From the NCBI GenBank assembly GCA_964544635.1, contig CAZJCK010000005.1, positions 10,737 to 74,736 on the forward strand: 64,000 nt of DNA, in the 5' to 3' direction. Within the stretch, counting starts at the first letter, position 1, and every line of letters starts with the position of its first letter. Below, piece after piece: positions 41,817 through 51,469 of this stretch. Position numbers and translations under genes: made by a program. The notes under the pieces were generated by a model. It was not told the DNA's origin and searched no databases. It worked only from the letters and a program-made list of their open reading frames with translations. This DNA is from CAZJCK01 sp964544635 (lineage in GTDB: Bacteria; Zixibacteria; MSB-5A5; GN15; FEB-12).

Positions 41817-42665
41817 ATGCAGTTTGGAGCACATGAATCGATCGCCGGCGGAGTGTTCAATGCCATCGAGCGGGGGAAAAAGGCCACCTGCGACACCATC
41901 CAGATGTTCAACAAGTCGAATAACCAGTGGCGCGCCAAAAAGATCACGGCCGATGAACTGGACAAATACTTTGCAGCGATTGACGAGACCGGCGTGACGG
42001 TATCGACTTCGCACACCAGCTACCTGATAAACATCGCCTCACCCGACGAGCAGCTCAGCGAACGTTCCTACCGCGCTCTTAAAGAGGAGATGGAGCGGTG
42101 CAACATGCTGAAGATCCCCAACCTGGTCATGCATCCAGGGTCGCATGTGGGGAGTGGCGAGGCTGTCGGTATTGGCGAGATCATCAGGAATCTCAACAAG
42201 CTGTTCGATGAGCTTGAGAAAAACGAGGTTACTTTGTTGCTCGAAACGACGGCCGGTCAGGGGTCAAACCTCGGCTACAGCTTCGAGCAGCTTGCTGCAA
42301 TGATTGACGGCGTCGAGGACAAGAGTCACATCGGGGTGTGTCTTGACACATGTCATGTCTTTGCCGCCGGCTATCCGATCAGCGATCCGAAAGACTACAA
42401 GAAGACCATGAAGCAGTTCGATGACATCATCGGACTTGACTACCTGCGAATTATCCACGCCAACGATTCCAAAAAGGAATTCGGTTCCAAACGTGACCGT
42501 CACGAGCACATCGGCGAGGGTCACATCGGTCTGGACGCCTTCCGGAACTTCGTCAACGACAAGAAATTGACCGATGTACCGATGATCCTGGAGACGCCCA
42601 AGGGGGACGACCTGGTCGAGGATATCGAGAATCTCAAGCGCCTGCGCTCGCTGGTGAAGAAATAG
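41817..42665 (+). CDS. nfo: Endonuclease IV (AP endonuclease)
   Basis: The 282-residue zinc enzyme cuts DNA 5' of abasic sites in base excision repair. The characteristic segments are all present: FGAHESIAGG, MFNKSNNQW, VMHPGSHVG, LLETTAGQG, GVCLDTCHVFAAGY, HANDSKKEFGSKRDRHEHIGEGHIG and ILETPKGDD; they hold the trinuclear zinc site. Length matches the family. It begins 37 bases after the Rid gene and may be read from the same transcript, although it is functionally separate. Confidence 0.95.
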   Translation: MQFGAHESIAGGVFNAIERGKKATCDTIQMFNKSNNQWRAKKITADELDKYFAAIDETGVTVSTSHTSYLINIASPDEQLSERSYRALKEEMERCNMLKIPNLVMHPGSHVGSGEAVGIGEIIRNLNKLFDELEKNEVTLLLETTAGQGSNLGYSFEQLAAMIDGVEDKSHIGVCLDTCHVFAAGYPISDPKDYKKTMKQFDDIIGLDYLRIIHANDSKKEFGSKRDRHEHIGEGHIGLDAFRNFVNDKKLTDVPMILETPKGDDLVEDIENLKRLRSLVKK

Positions 42666-42912
42666 CGCTTTTTGTAGCGGCGGATGTCTGCCGCTCGTCA
42701 TACCACTGATCCCGCCTGTCACAAACAAGGGGCGCGTGGTCCCTCTTGCCTCACATCTGTGCAACCCGCCGGCATGGAAGACCGTAGTTCACGGCATACG
42801 TCGGCAGGGAACCGGCTCGACGCATACGAGCTGATGCCGACTGCTGAAGCGATGTTGAACGGGCACTGAATCAAAGCACTCTTGGGAACCAGTTGCGATT
42901 GGAGACATTGGT
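42666..42912. other. Gene-free stretch before the DUF5916 gene
   Basis: A hairpin AGCGGC...GCCGCT near 42676 lacks a T-run. No convincing promoter or conserved RNA was recognised. Confidence 0.4.
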
Positions 42913-45339
42913 ATGGTGGACTGTTCACGCACGGGTAAATCACTTGCATTATCAGCGGTCATTCTACTTCTGGCGGTGCCGGCGGTGCTGCAGGCGCATG
43001 ACAAGATCCCGGATGACCTGCGTACGACTACTGCCGTTCGTACCACGGCCGCGATTGACATCGACGGACGGCTCGACGAACCGGCGTGGGAAAGCATACC
43101 GGTAGCCTCGGGCTTTCGCCAGATCGAGCCGGACGACGGGGTACCGTCAACCCAAAAGACCGAGGTTCGGTTCCTGTATGATGATGCGGCGGTGTATGTC
43201 GGCTTCACCTGTTACGATTCGGAGCCGGACAAGATCATTGGCCAGATCACGCGGCGCGACCGCTACACCGAATCGGATATGGTATCGGTGCGCTTCGACT
43301 CACACCATGATCATCAGACGGCCTATTACTTTTCGGTCAACGCCGGCGGCGTGCAGCGCGATATCCTGCTGTACAACAACACCTGGTCCGACTCCGACTG
43401 GGATGCCGTGTGGGAGGCGAACGTACAGCGCACCAGTTTCGGCTGGACAGCCGAGTTTCGCATCCCCTATTCGGCGCTGCGCTTCACCGAGGCTGAGGAG
43501 TATACGTGGGGTCTGGACATGACGCGGTACATTCCGCGCAACGACGAAACTGTCCGCTGGCAATGGGTATCGAACGAAGAGCAGGGGGGGGTGTCGCGCT
43601 ACGGTCATCTGGAGGGCATCAAGGGGATCTCACCGCCGCGCCGCCTCGAAGTGAAACCGTATGCGGTGTCGTACGGTATCGACGAACCGTCCTCGGCAGG
43701 TAATCTCGACGGTCGTGACTACATTTCCGACATGGGCGCCGATGTCAGCTATGGCCTGTCGTCGGCGTTCACCCTCGATGTCGCGATCAATCCCGACTTC
43801 GGCCAGGTAGAATCGGATGAAGCGGTGCTCAATCTGGGGACGTATGAGACGTTCTTTCCGGAGAAGCGACCGTTCTTTCTTGAGGGCCGCGAGATCTACA
43901 GTACCCAGTTTTACAATCAGTTTTACAGTCGCCGTATCGGCCGCACGCCGCGCAACGATCCGGATGATGTCGACTATTACACCGACTACCCGAACAACAC
44001 CACTATCCTCAGCGCCGCCAAGCTGAGCGGCAAAACAACCTCCGGTACCTCCATTGGTATCCTGAACGCGACGACGGAACGCGAGAGTGCCCGGTATCGC
44101 GGCGGCGACGGTTTTGATCACTCGGCAGTTGTCGAGCCGCTCGCCAACTATACGGTCGCCCGAATCAAACAGGACTTTGGCGGCAATTCGTATGTCGGGG
44201 GTATGTTTACGTCGGTCCTGCAGGAAGAGACCGATAACGCCTATACCGGTTCGGTCGACCTGAAGATGAACATGCTGGATGACATGTTTCAATTGGCCGC
44301 AGCCGCGATCGGGACGCACAACGGCCCGGATCAGAACGGCGGTTCAGCGTCGGCCAGCCTCAACAAGGTAGGCGGCAAGGTGCTGCGGGGTAACATCTTT
44401 ATCGACTACTATGACAACGAGGTCGACTACAATCGGCTCGGCTACCTCAATCGCAACGGTTACTGGGGGATATCGACGTGGCAGCAGCTTTACAGCAATA
44501 AGACGGTCGGTCCCGTTCGCTACGCCAACGTCAATTTCAACGGCTGGTACAACGAGTTGTTGGGCGGGCGACGTTTCTGGAATGGCGGCAATGTGAACAC
44601 CAACATGCAGTTCACCAACAACTGGTGGTTCTGGGGTGGCGTCGGATTCGGCAACCAGGAGGCCGACGATCGCGAGACACGCGGCGACGGCTTGTGGCTC
44701 AAGCCGTCACGCACCAACTACTGGGTCGGTGGTCGCACCAATTCCTCGGCGCCGATCGACCTGGAGTTGTCGACAAGCGGCTCCACGGAACGTGCCGGTA
44801 ATTCGCGCTGGTACAATGTATGGGTAAACATGCGCCCGATGTCACGTCTGGAAGTGTCGGTGGGCACGCGGCTCGGTGACGGTAACCGCGAACTGTACTG
44901 GGTTGGGGAACATGAGCCGAGCGGCGATCCGGCGTTCGGTCATCTCGACCAGAACATTGTCGATATCAACACCCGCGGGCTGTACTCGTTCACCCGCAAC
45001 CTGACCATTCAATGGTACACCCAACTGTACTTCAGTGCTGGAGAATATGCTGATGACTACCGGCGCCTGATCCACGAGGCGGATGTTTCGACCGTGATAC
45101 CATCCGACCAGATCGACTTCTCCCGCGCCGACTTCAACTACAAGGCGTTCAATGTCAACCTGGTGCTGCGCTGGGAATATCGCCCGGGTTCGACCATCTA
45201 TGCTGTCTGGACGCAGGCGCGCAACGGTTACCACGAGGATTTCGGCGACTTCCGGTTCTCACGCGACTTCGACGACCTGTTCGAGGCGCCGCATACCAAT
45301 ACCTTTCTTGTGAAGGTCGATTACTGGTGGACCATTTAG
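42913..45339 (+). CDS. DUF5916 outer-membrane protein with CBM9-like N-terminal domain
   Basis: The 808-residue protein has a signal peptide (VILLLAVPAVLQA), then a carbohydrate-binding-family-9-like domain (about 40-225: IDIDGRLDEPAWESI ... DAVWEANVQRTSFGWTAEFRIPYSALRF) and the DUF5916 region with FGQVESDEAVLNL and FFPEKRPFFLEGREIY, followed by a long C-terminal barrel that ends in an aromatic residue pair. Members are common in FCB bacteria and are placed in the outer membrane; their substrates are unknown. It is a single gene ended by a bidirectional terminator. Confidence 0.85.
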   Translation: MVDCSRTGKSLALSAVILLLAVPAVLQAHDKIPDDLRTTTAVRTTAAIDIDGRLDEPAWESIPVASGFRQIEPDDGVPSTQKTEVRFLYDDAAVYVGFTCYDSEPDKIIGQITRRDRYTESDMVSVRFDSHHDHQTAYYFSVNAGGVQRDILLYNNTWSDSDWDAVWEANVQRTSFGWTAEFRIPYSALRFTEAEEYTWGLDMTRYIPRNDETVRWQWVSNEEQGGVSRYGHLEGIKGISPPRRLEVKPYAVSYGIDEPSSAGNLDGRDYISDMGADVSYGLSSAFTLDVAINPDFGQVESDEAVLNLGTYETFFPEKRPFFLEGREIYSTQFYNQFYSRRIGRTPRNDPDDVDYYTDYPNNTTILSAAKLSGKTTSGTSIGILNATTERESARYRGGDGFDHSAVVEPLANYTVARIKQDFGGNSYVGGMFTSVLQEETDNAYTGSVDLKMNMLDDMFQLAAAAIGTHNGPDQNGGSASASLNKVGGKVLRGNIFIDYYDNEVDYNRLGYLNRNGYWGISTWQQLYSNKTVGPVRYANVNFNGWYNELLGGRRFWNGGNVNTNMQFTNNWWFWGGVGFGNQEADDRETRGDGLWLKPSRTNYWVGGRTNSSAPIDLELSTSGSTERAGNSRWYNVWVNMRPMSRLEVSVGTRLGDGNRELYWVGEHEPSGDPAFGHLDQNIVDINTRGLYSFTRNLTIQWYTQLYFSAGEYADDYRRLIHEADVSTVIPSDQIDFSRADFNYKAFNVNLVLRWEYRPGSTIYAVWTQARNGYHEDFGDFRFSRDFDDLFEAPHTNTFLVKVDYWWTI

Positions 45340-45367
45340 TTGCATGCTGCAACTCCCGCAGCGACGC

Positions 45368-45397
45368 AAAACGGCCGGCATAACTGCCGGCCGTTTT
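45368..45397. terminator. Bidirectional terminator
   Basis: AAAACGGCCGGCA-TAAC-TGCCGGCCGTTTT, 13-bp perfect stem between the DUF5916 gene (+) and the GerW-like gene (-). Confidence 0.85.
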
Positions 45398-45430
45398 GTA
45401 TATCAATGAGTCGGTTGCGAGCCGGGCTGC

Positions 45431-45844
45431 TTATTCGTCGGACTCCTTCTCGTGCTTCTTCTCGGAGTGCCCGTCGTCGTCCTCCTCAGTCTTGAACTCT
45501 TCCATCCACTTCTTCATCTTCTTGGCCAGCCCCGGGATGGCGTCGATCATGCCCTCCCATTTGTGCTTGGAGACCGGCAGCAATTTGGGACCGTCGGGAT
45601 CGAGAATAATAAAAGCGATCGGCTGAATTTTAGCGCCGCCGCCGCCACCGCCGCCGAAACCCTGGCCCTCGGTTGATTTTTCCCCCTGGCCACCGCCGGC
45701 GCCGAAACCGACTGAGATCTTTACGACCGGGATGACGGTCTGGTTGCCGACGGTTATCGCTTTGCCGATGACGGCTTCTGAAGTTGCAATCTCTTTTAGT
45801 TCGCCGACAACGCCCTTGAGTACGTCTACTACGTTATTTGACAT
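45431..45844 (-). CDS. GerW/YtfJ-family protein
   Basis: The 137-residue protein has the family core: VIGKAITVGNQTVIPVVKISVGFGAGGG followed by a Gly-rich run, then IQPIAFIILDPDGPKLLPV. The C-terminal 35 residues are mostly Lys, Glu and Asp. In Bacillus the protein is a spore protein (YtfJ/GerW); in this presumed non-sporulating lineage the role is unknown. It overlaps the DUF2953 gene by 11 bases, the same neighbours as ytfI-ytfJ of Bacillus. Confidence 0.85.
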   Translation of the reverse strand: MSNNVVDVLKGVVGELKEIATSEAVIGKAITVGNQTVIPVVKISVGFGAGGGQGEKSTEGQGFGGGGGGGAKIQPIAFIILDPDGPKLLPVSKHKWEGMIDAIPGLAKKMKKWMEEFKTEEDDDGHSEKKHEKESDE

Positions 45845-46613
45845 CGTCTGCTCCTTTCTTTTTTCCTATCGCCAGACGAATTAGTTCTCTTAACGGTAAA
45901 TCCCACAAAAACAACAAGGTCGAGCCGACCAGTCGGTAGAGCGGCAGTGCGACTCCAATGCGAAACGAACCGCTCAGGGATTGACCGGTAAAGTCCGGAG
46001 AGTATTTAACATGGCGCCGTACAAACGGTACTGCGCCGGAAACGGCCTGAAAATAACCATACGCCTGACCGGTCTGGTCAGGCTCCTCGAAGCCGCCGCG
46101 GATGCGAGCCTCGAGATGTTCCACGCGCGTGCCGCGGAACAGTCGCATCAGGTAGCGACCGGTCGCTTTGGTCGAATGCGAAAACAGCCGCCAGGCCGGT
46201 TTCAGGCCGGACGGTAAGCGGAAGCGTCGCCTGCGGCGCGCCGCCGCTGCGGTGTCGGCAGCTTCGTGGGGCTTCGCCCGACCTTCGTCAAAGCTATCGC
46301 CGGGGCGATCGGCATCGCTCTCCCGCTCTTCGACTGCCGGCTCGGCAGGTTTGATATCCGCTTCGGTTTCCTCATCCTCATCCTCATCGTCGTCACCGAC
46401 TGCCTGTACTTTGAAGCTGCGCAGATTGAAGCCGAACAGCCGGAACTTGCCGACACCGCTGTCGAAGTCGATGAACGGCCCGGACCGTCCCAGCCCGAAG
46501 AACACAGTCTTGCGTTCTTCCGATAGTTCGAGGTGCACACGCAGCCGCAGCGCGAGGACGGCTGCGGTCAACAGGATAAGGATACCGATGATTAGCAGGA
46601 GAATATCCATCAT
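45834..46613 (-). CDS. DUF2953-like membrane protein (YtfI-like)
   Basis: The 259-residue protein has an N-terminal hydrophobic helix (LLLIIGILILLTAAVLAL), a beta-rich segment, a disordered Glu/Asp/Ala stretch (about 75-115) and a C-terminal part with another hydrophobic segment (LYRLVGSTLLFLWDLPL). The plan, and the position just before a GerW-family gene with an 11-base overlap, match DUF2953/YtfI. The start is uncertain (TTG 46619, ATG 46613 or ATG 46610); no strong ribosome site is seen. It is the first gene of this pair. Confidence 0.65.
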   Translation of the reverse strand: MMDILLLIIGILILLTAAVLALRLRVHLELSEERKTVFFGLGRSGPFIDFDSGVGKFRLFGFNLRSFKVQAVGDDDEDEDEETEADIKPAEPAVEERESDADRPGDSFDEGRAKPHEAADTAAAARRRRRFRLPSGLKPAWRLFSHSTKATGRYLMRLFRGTRVEHLEARIRGGFEEPDQTGQAYGYFQAVSGAVPFVRRHVKYSPDFTGQSLSGSFRIGVALPLYRLVGSTLLFLWDLPLRELIRLAIGKKKGADDVK

Positions 46614-46666
46614 TACCAATATAGTATCGGCAGATGGCGCGGGCTACCCCTTTATAAAATGGGCAT

Positions 46667-48385
46667 TTAGCGATTGAGGCCGAATTCCTCCCACAAAAGG
46701 GTTGGCGGCACCGCGCCCTGTCGCAGCAATCGGCTGTGAAAGTCGCCAAGGCTGAAGGTATCCCCGTCGGCGCCGCGAACGGCCTCGCGCAACAGGTCGA
46801 TTTCCAATTTACCCAGCAGGGCGGCCGTGTGCACACCGGGGAAGAGGGCTGCCCGGGTAACGCGCTGGGCCATCAGGTCGCGCATCGAGCCGGTCTCGAC
46901 ATTGAGCATCGCCATGACTTTTTCGATCGCTTCGTCGAGCGTCCACTCCTCGCGGTGCATGTACACCTCGGCGGTTACGAGCACGGCGCGCATCCGCAGT
47001 TCATCGAGATAGGCCAGCCAGAGCGCCGGGTCGGTGTCGCCGTGGAAGCCGGGACGGTTGACCATCTCCTCGCAGTACAGCGCCCAGCCGTCGATCAGCA
47101 TCGGTGACTGCAGCCACTTTCGAAAGTCATCGTTGCCGGCCCGCGCCCATTCGGCCTGGGTGTGCTGGCCGGGATAGGCCTGGATAGCGGCATTGATGCG
47201 GAAACCGCGACGGTGCACATAGCGGTAGCGCAATTCGAGCTGACGTTCATCAAGCTGTTCCGGCAGCGGCCGTACCCAGACCATTGCCTGCGCCCCGCCT
47301 GAGAAGGGCGGGATCGGGACATAGGTCGTGTTGTTCACCAGGACCCGCAAATAGGACGGCGTTTCGACCACGACAATCGAATCGAGTGTCGGCGGCAGCG
47401 AAACGATATCTTTGGCGATTGTTTCCTGGTGTGCCTGTTCGGTTTCCCATTGGTAGTACGCCAGCACGTCGCTGCGACTGAAGCTCGGCGGCACAAAAAC
47501 ATCGTCGCGTCCGTTCTGATGCTGCTCCTCGAAGTACATGGCGTAATCGTCGTACTCCGCCTGGTAACGCTCGACCAGCAAAGCCGAGAGCGCAAGGAGC
47601 GAGTCGCTGTCGAAGCCGAGGAAGAGATGCTCTTCGAGGAGTTCGTCGAAACGATCCTTGCCAACGGCGAAGGAACCGGGCGGGGCGGCCTTGACCGTGG
47701 TCAGGTAGGCAGCGAAGTCGTTCATGGCTTCACGGGCGCGGGTGGAGGTTTTGAGGATTTCGTCGGCCCGCTCCGGCAGCTTGTTCATAAACTCACCACC
47801 AACCTTGCGATACAGCTCCATGCCGTCGTCGAGCAGGCTCAGGGCAGCTTCGACCGACAGCGGCGACGGTTCTCTCAGTATCTGACGTGCGGTCGAGAGA
47901 TAGTCGGGTACCGACCGCATTCGTTGCAGGATAGGGAAGAGCTGTTCCATCGGCGGCATGTGATCCATCCGCGCCAGGTAGAACATGCCGTCGACGACCT
48001 CACGGACATGCAGGTAGGCCGACGTACGGTACAGTTTCCGCTTATCGAGATTGACCAGATGTTGCGAAATGTCGGCCTGAAGAGCGGCCAGGCTGATACG
48101 ATCGGACGGCGTGATACGGTCTTCATTGATACGCGAAGCCGCTCGCTCGAAATCCTTGAGTTTATCAATCATGCTGCCAACGGAGCGCGACGAGTAATCG
48201 GCGAAGCGCTGGTCATAGGCGGTGATGCCCATGCGAGTGGCCGTGACGGGATAAAATGTCTGTACCGCTTCAAGGTATTCCTGCTCCAGGCGGTTGAGAT
48301 CCGGGTCGTCGGCGGCCCGCGGCGTGGGTGTATTTGCGAGCATGATGACGAGGCATATACTGGCGAATGGAACAATCTTTTTCAT
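46667..48385 (-). CDS. DUF885 peptidase-like protein with a degenerate metal site
   Basis: The 572-residue protein has a signal peptide (cut near PRAA) and the helical DUF885 fold. In active-looking members the motif HE.xPGHxxQ precedes EGWALY. Here it reads IQAYPGQHTQ and DGWALYCEEM: the first His and Glu are Ile and Gln and the PGH His is Gln. The domain is otherwise complete, so it may be a pseudo-peptidase or a subgroup with a different chemistry. It is periplasmic. It is divergent from nothing: both neighbours are on the same strand, 54 bases from DUF2953 and 39 from rlmD. Confidence 0.75.
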   Translation of the reverse strand: MKKIVPFASICLVIMLANTPTPRAADDPDLNRLEQEYLEAVQTFYPVTATRMGITAYDQRFADYSSRSVGSMIDKLKDFERAASRINEDRITPSDRISLAALQADISQHLVNLDKRKLYRTSAYLHVREVVDGMFYLARMDHMPPMEQLFPILQRMRSVPDYLSTARQILREPSPLSVEAALSLLDDGMELYRKVGGEFMNKLPERADEILKTSTRAREAMNDFAAYLTTVKAAPPGSFAVGKDRFDELLEEHLFLGFDSDSLLALSALLVERYQAEYDDYAMYFEEQHQNGRDDVFVPPSFSRSDVLAYYQWETEQAHQETIAKDIVSLPPTLDSIVVVETPSYLRVLVNNTTYVPIPPFSGGAQAMVWVRPLPEQLDERQLELRYRYVHRRGFRINAAIQAYPGQHTQAEWARAGNDDFRKWLQSPMLIDGWALYCEEMVNRPGFHGDTDPALWLAYLDELRMRAVLVTAEVYMHREEWTLDEAIEKVMAMLNVETGSMRDLMAQRVTRAALFPGVHTAALLGKLEIDLLREAVRGADGDTFSLGDFHSRLLRQGAVPPTLLWEEFGLNR

Positions 48386-48424
48386 AGGTGTCCTTGTTTC
48401 CTCGTTGTGTTCTGACCGCCGGTC

Positions 48425-49801
48425 CTATTCCCGAGAGAACATGCCTACCAGTTCAATATGCATGGTATGGGGGAACATGTCGACCGGTCGCACCTCAGGC
48501 AGCCGATACCCCGCCTTGACGAGACTGGCGGCATCACGGGCGAAGGTTGACGGATTACACGATATGTAGAGCAGGCGCTCCGGCGCCATCTTGAGCAGAT
48601 ACTTGAGTGCTTTTGGATTCATACCAGCGCGCGGAGGGTCGACGATGATAACGTCGAACTGCTCCTGCGCCTTCGGGTGCGACTTGAGAAAGTCCTTCAC
48701 GTTGCCCTCGAAGAACTCGATGTTGTCAACCCGGTTCAAAGTCGCATTTTCCCGCGCCGCCGCTATCGCATCCGGGACCAGCTCGACACCGACTACTTCG
48801 TGTACGTACTTCGAGAGCAGAATGCCTATCGAGCCGGTGCCGCAGTAGAGGTCGAGCACCCGGTCGTCGCGCGTCGCTTTGAGCATGTCAAAGGCGGTCC
48901 GGTAGAGTGTTTCGGCCTGGTTGGTGTTGGTCTGGAAGAACGAATTGGCGCGGATACGGAAGCTGCTCTCGAACAACCGCTCCTCGATGTAGCCCGGGCC
49001 GTAGAGAATATCCTCCTTTTCACCCACCGCGATATTGGAGCGCTGCCCGTTCTGGTTGTGGACGATCGTCGTTACCTCCGGGAAGGCGGCAGTCATTCCT
49101 TTTACCAGGTGTTCACGGCTGGGGAAGGAGCCGTAGTTGGTGACGATGTTAACCATGAAGTCGGGCGTCCGCTTGGCCTGTCGGAGCATAAAGAAGCGCA
49201 TATAGCCATGGTGCTCGCGGACATCGTACACCGGCAGATCCTCGCGTTTTACGAAGTCGCGCATCCAGTGCACCAGCCGGTTGGCCAAGTCGGATTGCAG
49301 GTGGCAGTGCTCCAGGTCGAAGATCGCGTCCCAGCGACCGCGGTGATGCAGGCCGAGATTGAAATCGTTGTCGGGATCGACGTGAAACGAGAACTCCATC
49401 TTGTTGCGGTAGCGAAAGCGCTCCGCCGACCCGATCACATCGTGCACAACAACGTCGGGCAACTTCCCGAGGCGCTCCATGCAGTCGATGGTTTGCTTCT
49501 TTTTGAATTCGAGCTGGTGGCGGTACTCGAGGTCCTGCCAGGTGCAGCCGCCGCAGATGCCGAAATGCGAACAGGGGGCGTCGGTGCGCAACTCCGACGG
49601 TTCGAGGATCTCCTCGAGCCTGGCGACATCATAGCGGGCTTTCGACTTGATTATGCAGGCGCGGATCAACTCGCCCGGCAGGCCGCCGTTGACAAACACC
49701 ACCTTGCCGTCGCGTTCAGCTACCGCCTTACCGTCGAAGGCCAGGTCCTTCACTCTGAGGTCGACTATGTGCTCTGCTGTCGTGGGCGTGGTTTCACTCA
49801 T
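48425..49801 (-). CDS. rlmD: 23S rRNA (uracil-5-)-methyltransferase RlmD-like
   Basis: The 458-residue enzyme transfers a methyl group from S-adenosylmethionine to C5 of a uridine. An N-terminal TRAM domain (VKDLAFDGKAVAERDGKVVFVNGGLPGE) is followed by the iron-sulfur site CSHFGICGGCTW plus the fourth Cys in LEHCHL, the SAM motif DLYCGTGSIG and the catalytic DPPRAGMNPK and YISCNPSTFARD. This set defines the TrmA/RlmC/RlmD group; which of the targets is used cannot be said with certainty. ATG 49801 lies just after the stop of the CDF gene. Confidence 0.88.
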   Translation of the reverse strand: MSETTPTTAEHIVDLRVKDLAFDGKAVAERDGKVVFVNGGLPGELIRACIIKSKARYDVARLEEILEPSELRTDAPCSHFGICGGCTWQDLEYRHQLEFKKKQTIDCMERLGKLPDVVVHDVIGSAERFRYRNKMEFSFHVDPDNDFNLGLHHRGRWDAIFDLEHCHLQSDLANRLVHWMRDFVKREDLPVYDVREHHGYMRFFMLRQAKRTPDFMVNIVTNYGSFPSREHLVKGMTAAFPEVTTIVHNQNGQRSNIAVGEKEDILYGPGYIEERLFESSFRIRANSFFQTNTNQAETLYRTAFDMLKATRDDRVLDLYCGTGSIGILLSKYVHEVVGVELVPDAIAAARENATLNRVDNIEFFEGNVKDFLKSHPKAQEQFDVIIVDPPRAGMNPKALKYLLKMAPERLLYISCNPSTFARDAASLVKAGYRLPEVRPVDMFPHTMHIELVGMFSRE

Positions 49802-49803
49802 CG

Positions 49804-50730
49804 TTAACACTCATACCGACAAAGCACCTTCCGAGACGAACATTTCGTCTTTCGTTCGGCCTGAATGGTGCAGTGCCCGATGTGGAACTCCGATTCTACG
49901 GTGCTTCGTATTTCTTCGACTATTTCCGGTGCGGCCGACAGGTCGGCGTCGTCAATGCAAATGTGACACGACATGGCCACTTCGTTCGACGACAACGACC
50001 AGATGTGCAGGTCGTGGACGTCGCGGACCCGTCGCACACTCTCGATCCGGTCCAGTACGGCGTCGAAATTGATCGATTTGGGGACGGCCTCGAGGAAGAC
50101 CAGCGCCGCTTCCTTGATTACCAGGTACGATGACCAGAGGATCATGACGGCGATGAGTGCCGACAGGATGACGTCGATCACCACCCAGCCGGTCATCAGG
50201 ATGACGATACCACCGATGATGACACCGACCGACGAAACGGCATCGTACAGCATATGCAAATAGGCGGTCTTCATGTTCAGCGATTCGGTGCTGCCTTTGT
50301 GCAGCAGCAGCATCGAAATTACGTTACCGACGAGGCCGATGACCGCCACGGTAAGAAAGATCCACGGTTTGGTGATCGGTTCCGGGTTCAAGTAGCGGTC
50401 CCAGGCTTCGCTGAGAATGAAAATGGCGATGGCGACCAGGGCGGCGGCGGAAATGAAGGCGGTCATGACCTCAATCCGCTTGTAGCCGAAAGTAGAGCGC
50501 TTGGTAGCCGGCAGCCGGGAGCCTTTCATGCCGATGGCCGCGAGGATCAGCGAGGCAACGTCGGACAGGTTGTGAACGGCGTCGGCGATCAGCGCCAGGT
50601 AACCGGTAATCAGGCCGCCAACGAATTCGGCAGCGGTAATCACCAGGTTGAAGACAATCGTCCAGCCGAGGCGTTTGCCCGACGTGTCGCCGGTTATGCG
50701 GCTGTGATCATGAGAATGAGCCATAGACAT
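49804..50730 (-). CDS. Cation diffusion facilitator (zinc/cadmium exporter)
   Basis: The 308-residue inner-membrane protein exchanges Zn2+ (or Cd2+, Co2+) for protons. It starts with a HSHDHS metal-rich tip, has six hydrophobic segments with the binding motifs ADAVHNLSDV (TM2) and HMLYDAVSS (TM5), and a C-terminal cytoplasmic metal domain (VHDLHIWSLSSNEVAMSCHICID). The last 15 residues add three cysteines. The start is uncertain between 50742, 50730 and 50724. The rlmD gene begins 3 bases after its stop. Confidence 0.88.
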   Translation of the reverse strand: MSMAHSHDHSRITGDTSGKRLGWTIVFNLVITAAEFVGGLITGYLALIADAVHNLSDVASLILAAIGMKGSRLPATKRSTFGYKRIEVMTAFISAAALVAIAIFILSEAWDRYLNPEPITKPWIFLTVAVIGLVGNVISMLLLHKGSTESLNMKTAYLHMLYDAVSSVGVIIGGIVILMTGWVVIDVILSALIAVMILWSSYLVIKEAALVFLEAVPKSINFDAVLDRIESVRRVRDVHDLHIWSLSSNEVAMSCHICIDDADLSAAPEIVEEIRSTVESEFHIGHCTIQAERKTKCSSRKVLCRYEC

Positions 50731-50788
50731 ATAGTGTAACAAGAAACCGCCCGGCTTTCACGGATAAAGTGACGGAATGTTGTTAAGT

Positions 50789-51454
50789 TTAACCCCGCAG
50801 GAGCTTTAGCGACATGAAGCCGAGGACCAAAAGGATCACGAAGGCGATCGCCAGCAGGTTGAAATAGCGGTCGATGAAGCGGCTGATCTTGTCGCCGTAC
50901 TTTTCATAGAGGAGCCCGATCACGCCCGCGACGACGAAAAAGCGGGTACTCCGGCTGAGGGTCGAGGCGATGACGAAAATGACGAAGTTCATTTCAAAAA
51001 AGCCTGCCGCCACCGTGAATACCTTGTACGGAATTGGCGTGAAGCCGGCAATTCCGACCGCCCAGGCACCAACCTGCATGCCGTACATCTCTTTCTCGTT
51101 GAACCAGTACTGAGCGATTCGCAGCATTTCGTCGGGATCGGAGCCGGCAATCCAGGCCGAGAAGGCGAGTACGGAGTCGCCGATCAATTCAAAGGCGGCG
51201 TATCCAAGCAGGTAGCCGATAACCCCTCCGATCACCGAACCGAGCGAGCAGATGACGGCGAAGCGAAGCCAGCGCTTGTGGGCGCCCATGCACAGGCCGA
51301 TCAGGAGAGCGTCGGGCGGTACGGGAAAGAACGACGCCTCGGCCATCGACAGAAAAAACAGCGCCGTCTGGCTGTGACGGGTGTCGCTGAAGCGCATCAC
51401 CCAGTCGTAGAGATTGCGGGTCCAGCGAAGCGGTGCGGTGATGAATGCGTACAT
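50789..51454 (-). CDS. VTT/DedA-superfamily protein, YqaA-like
   Basis: The 221-residue membrane protein shows the superfamily elements: SMAEASFFPVPPDALLIGL, GYLLGYAAFELIGD in the second helix pair, and TPIPYKVFTVAAGFFEMNFVIF. These are re-entrant-loop proteins of the inner membrane; some family members scramble or carry lipids such as undecaprenyl phosphate, but this subfamily's substrate is unknown. It lies 15 bases downstream of the CNNM/HlyC gene and is probably in its operon. Confidence 0.82.
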   Translation of the reverse strand: MYAFITAPLRWTRNLYDWVMRFSDTRHSQTALFFLSMAEASFFPVPPDALLIGLCMGAHKRWLRFAVICSLGSVIGGVIGYLLGYAAFELIGDSVLAFSAWIAGSDPDEMLRIAQYWFNEKEMYGMQVGAWAVGIAGFTPIPYKVFTVAAGFFEMNFVIFVIASTLSRSTRFFVVAGVIGLLYEKYGDKISRFIDRYFNLLAIAFVILLVLGFMSLKLLRG

Positions 51455-51469
51455 GGCGGTGGTACTCCG

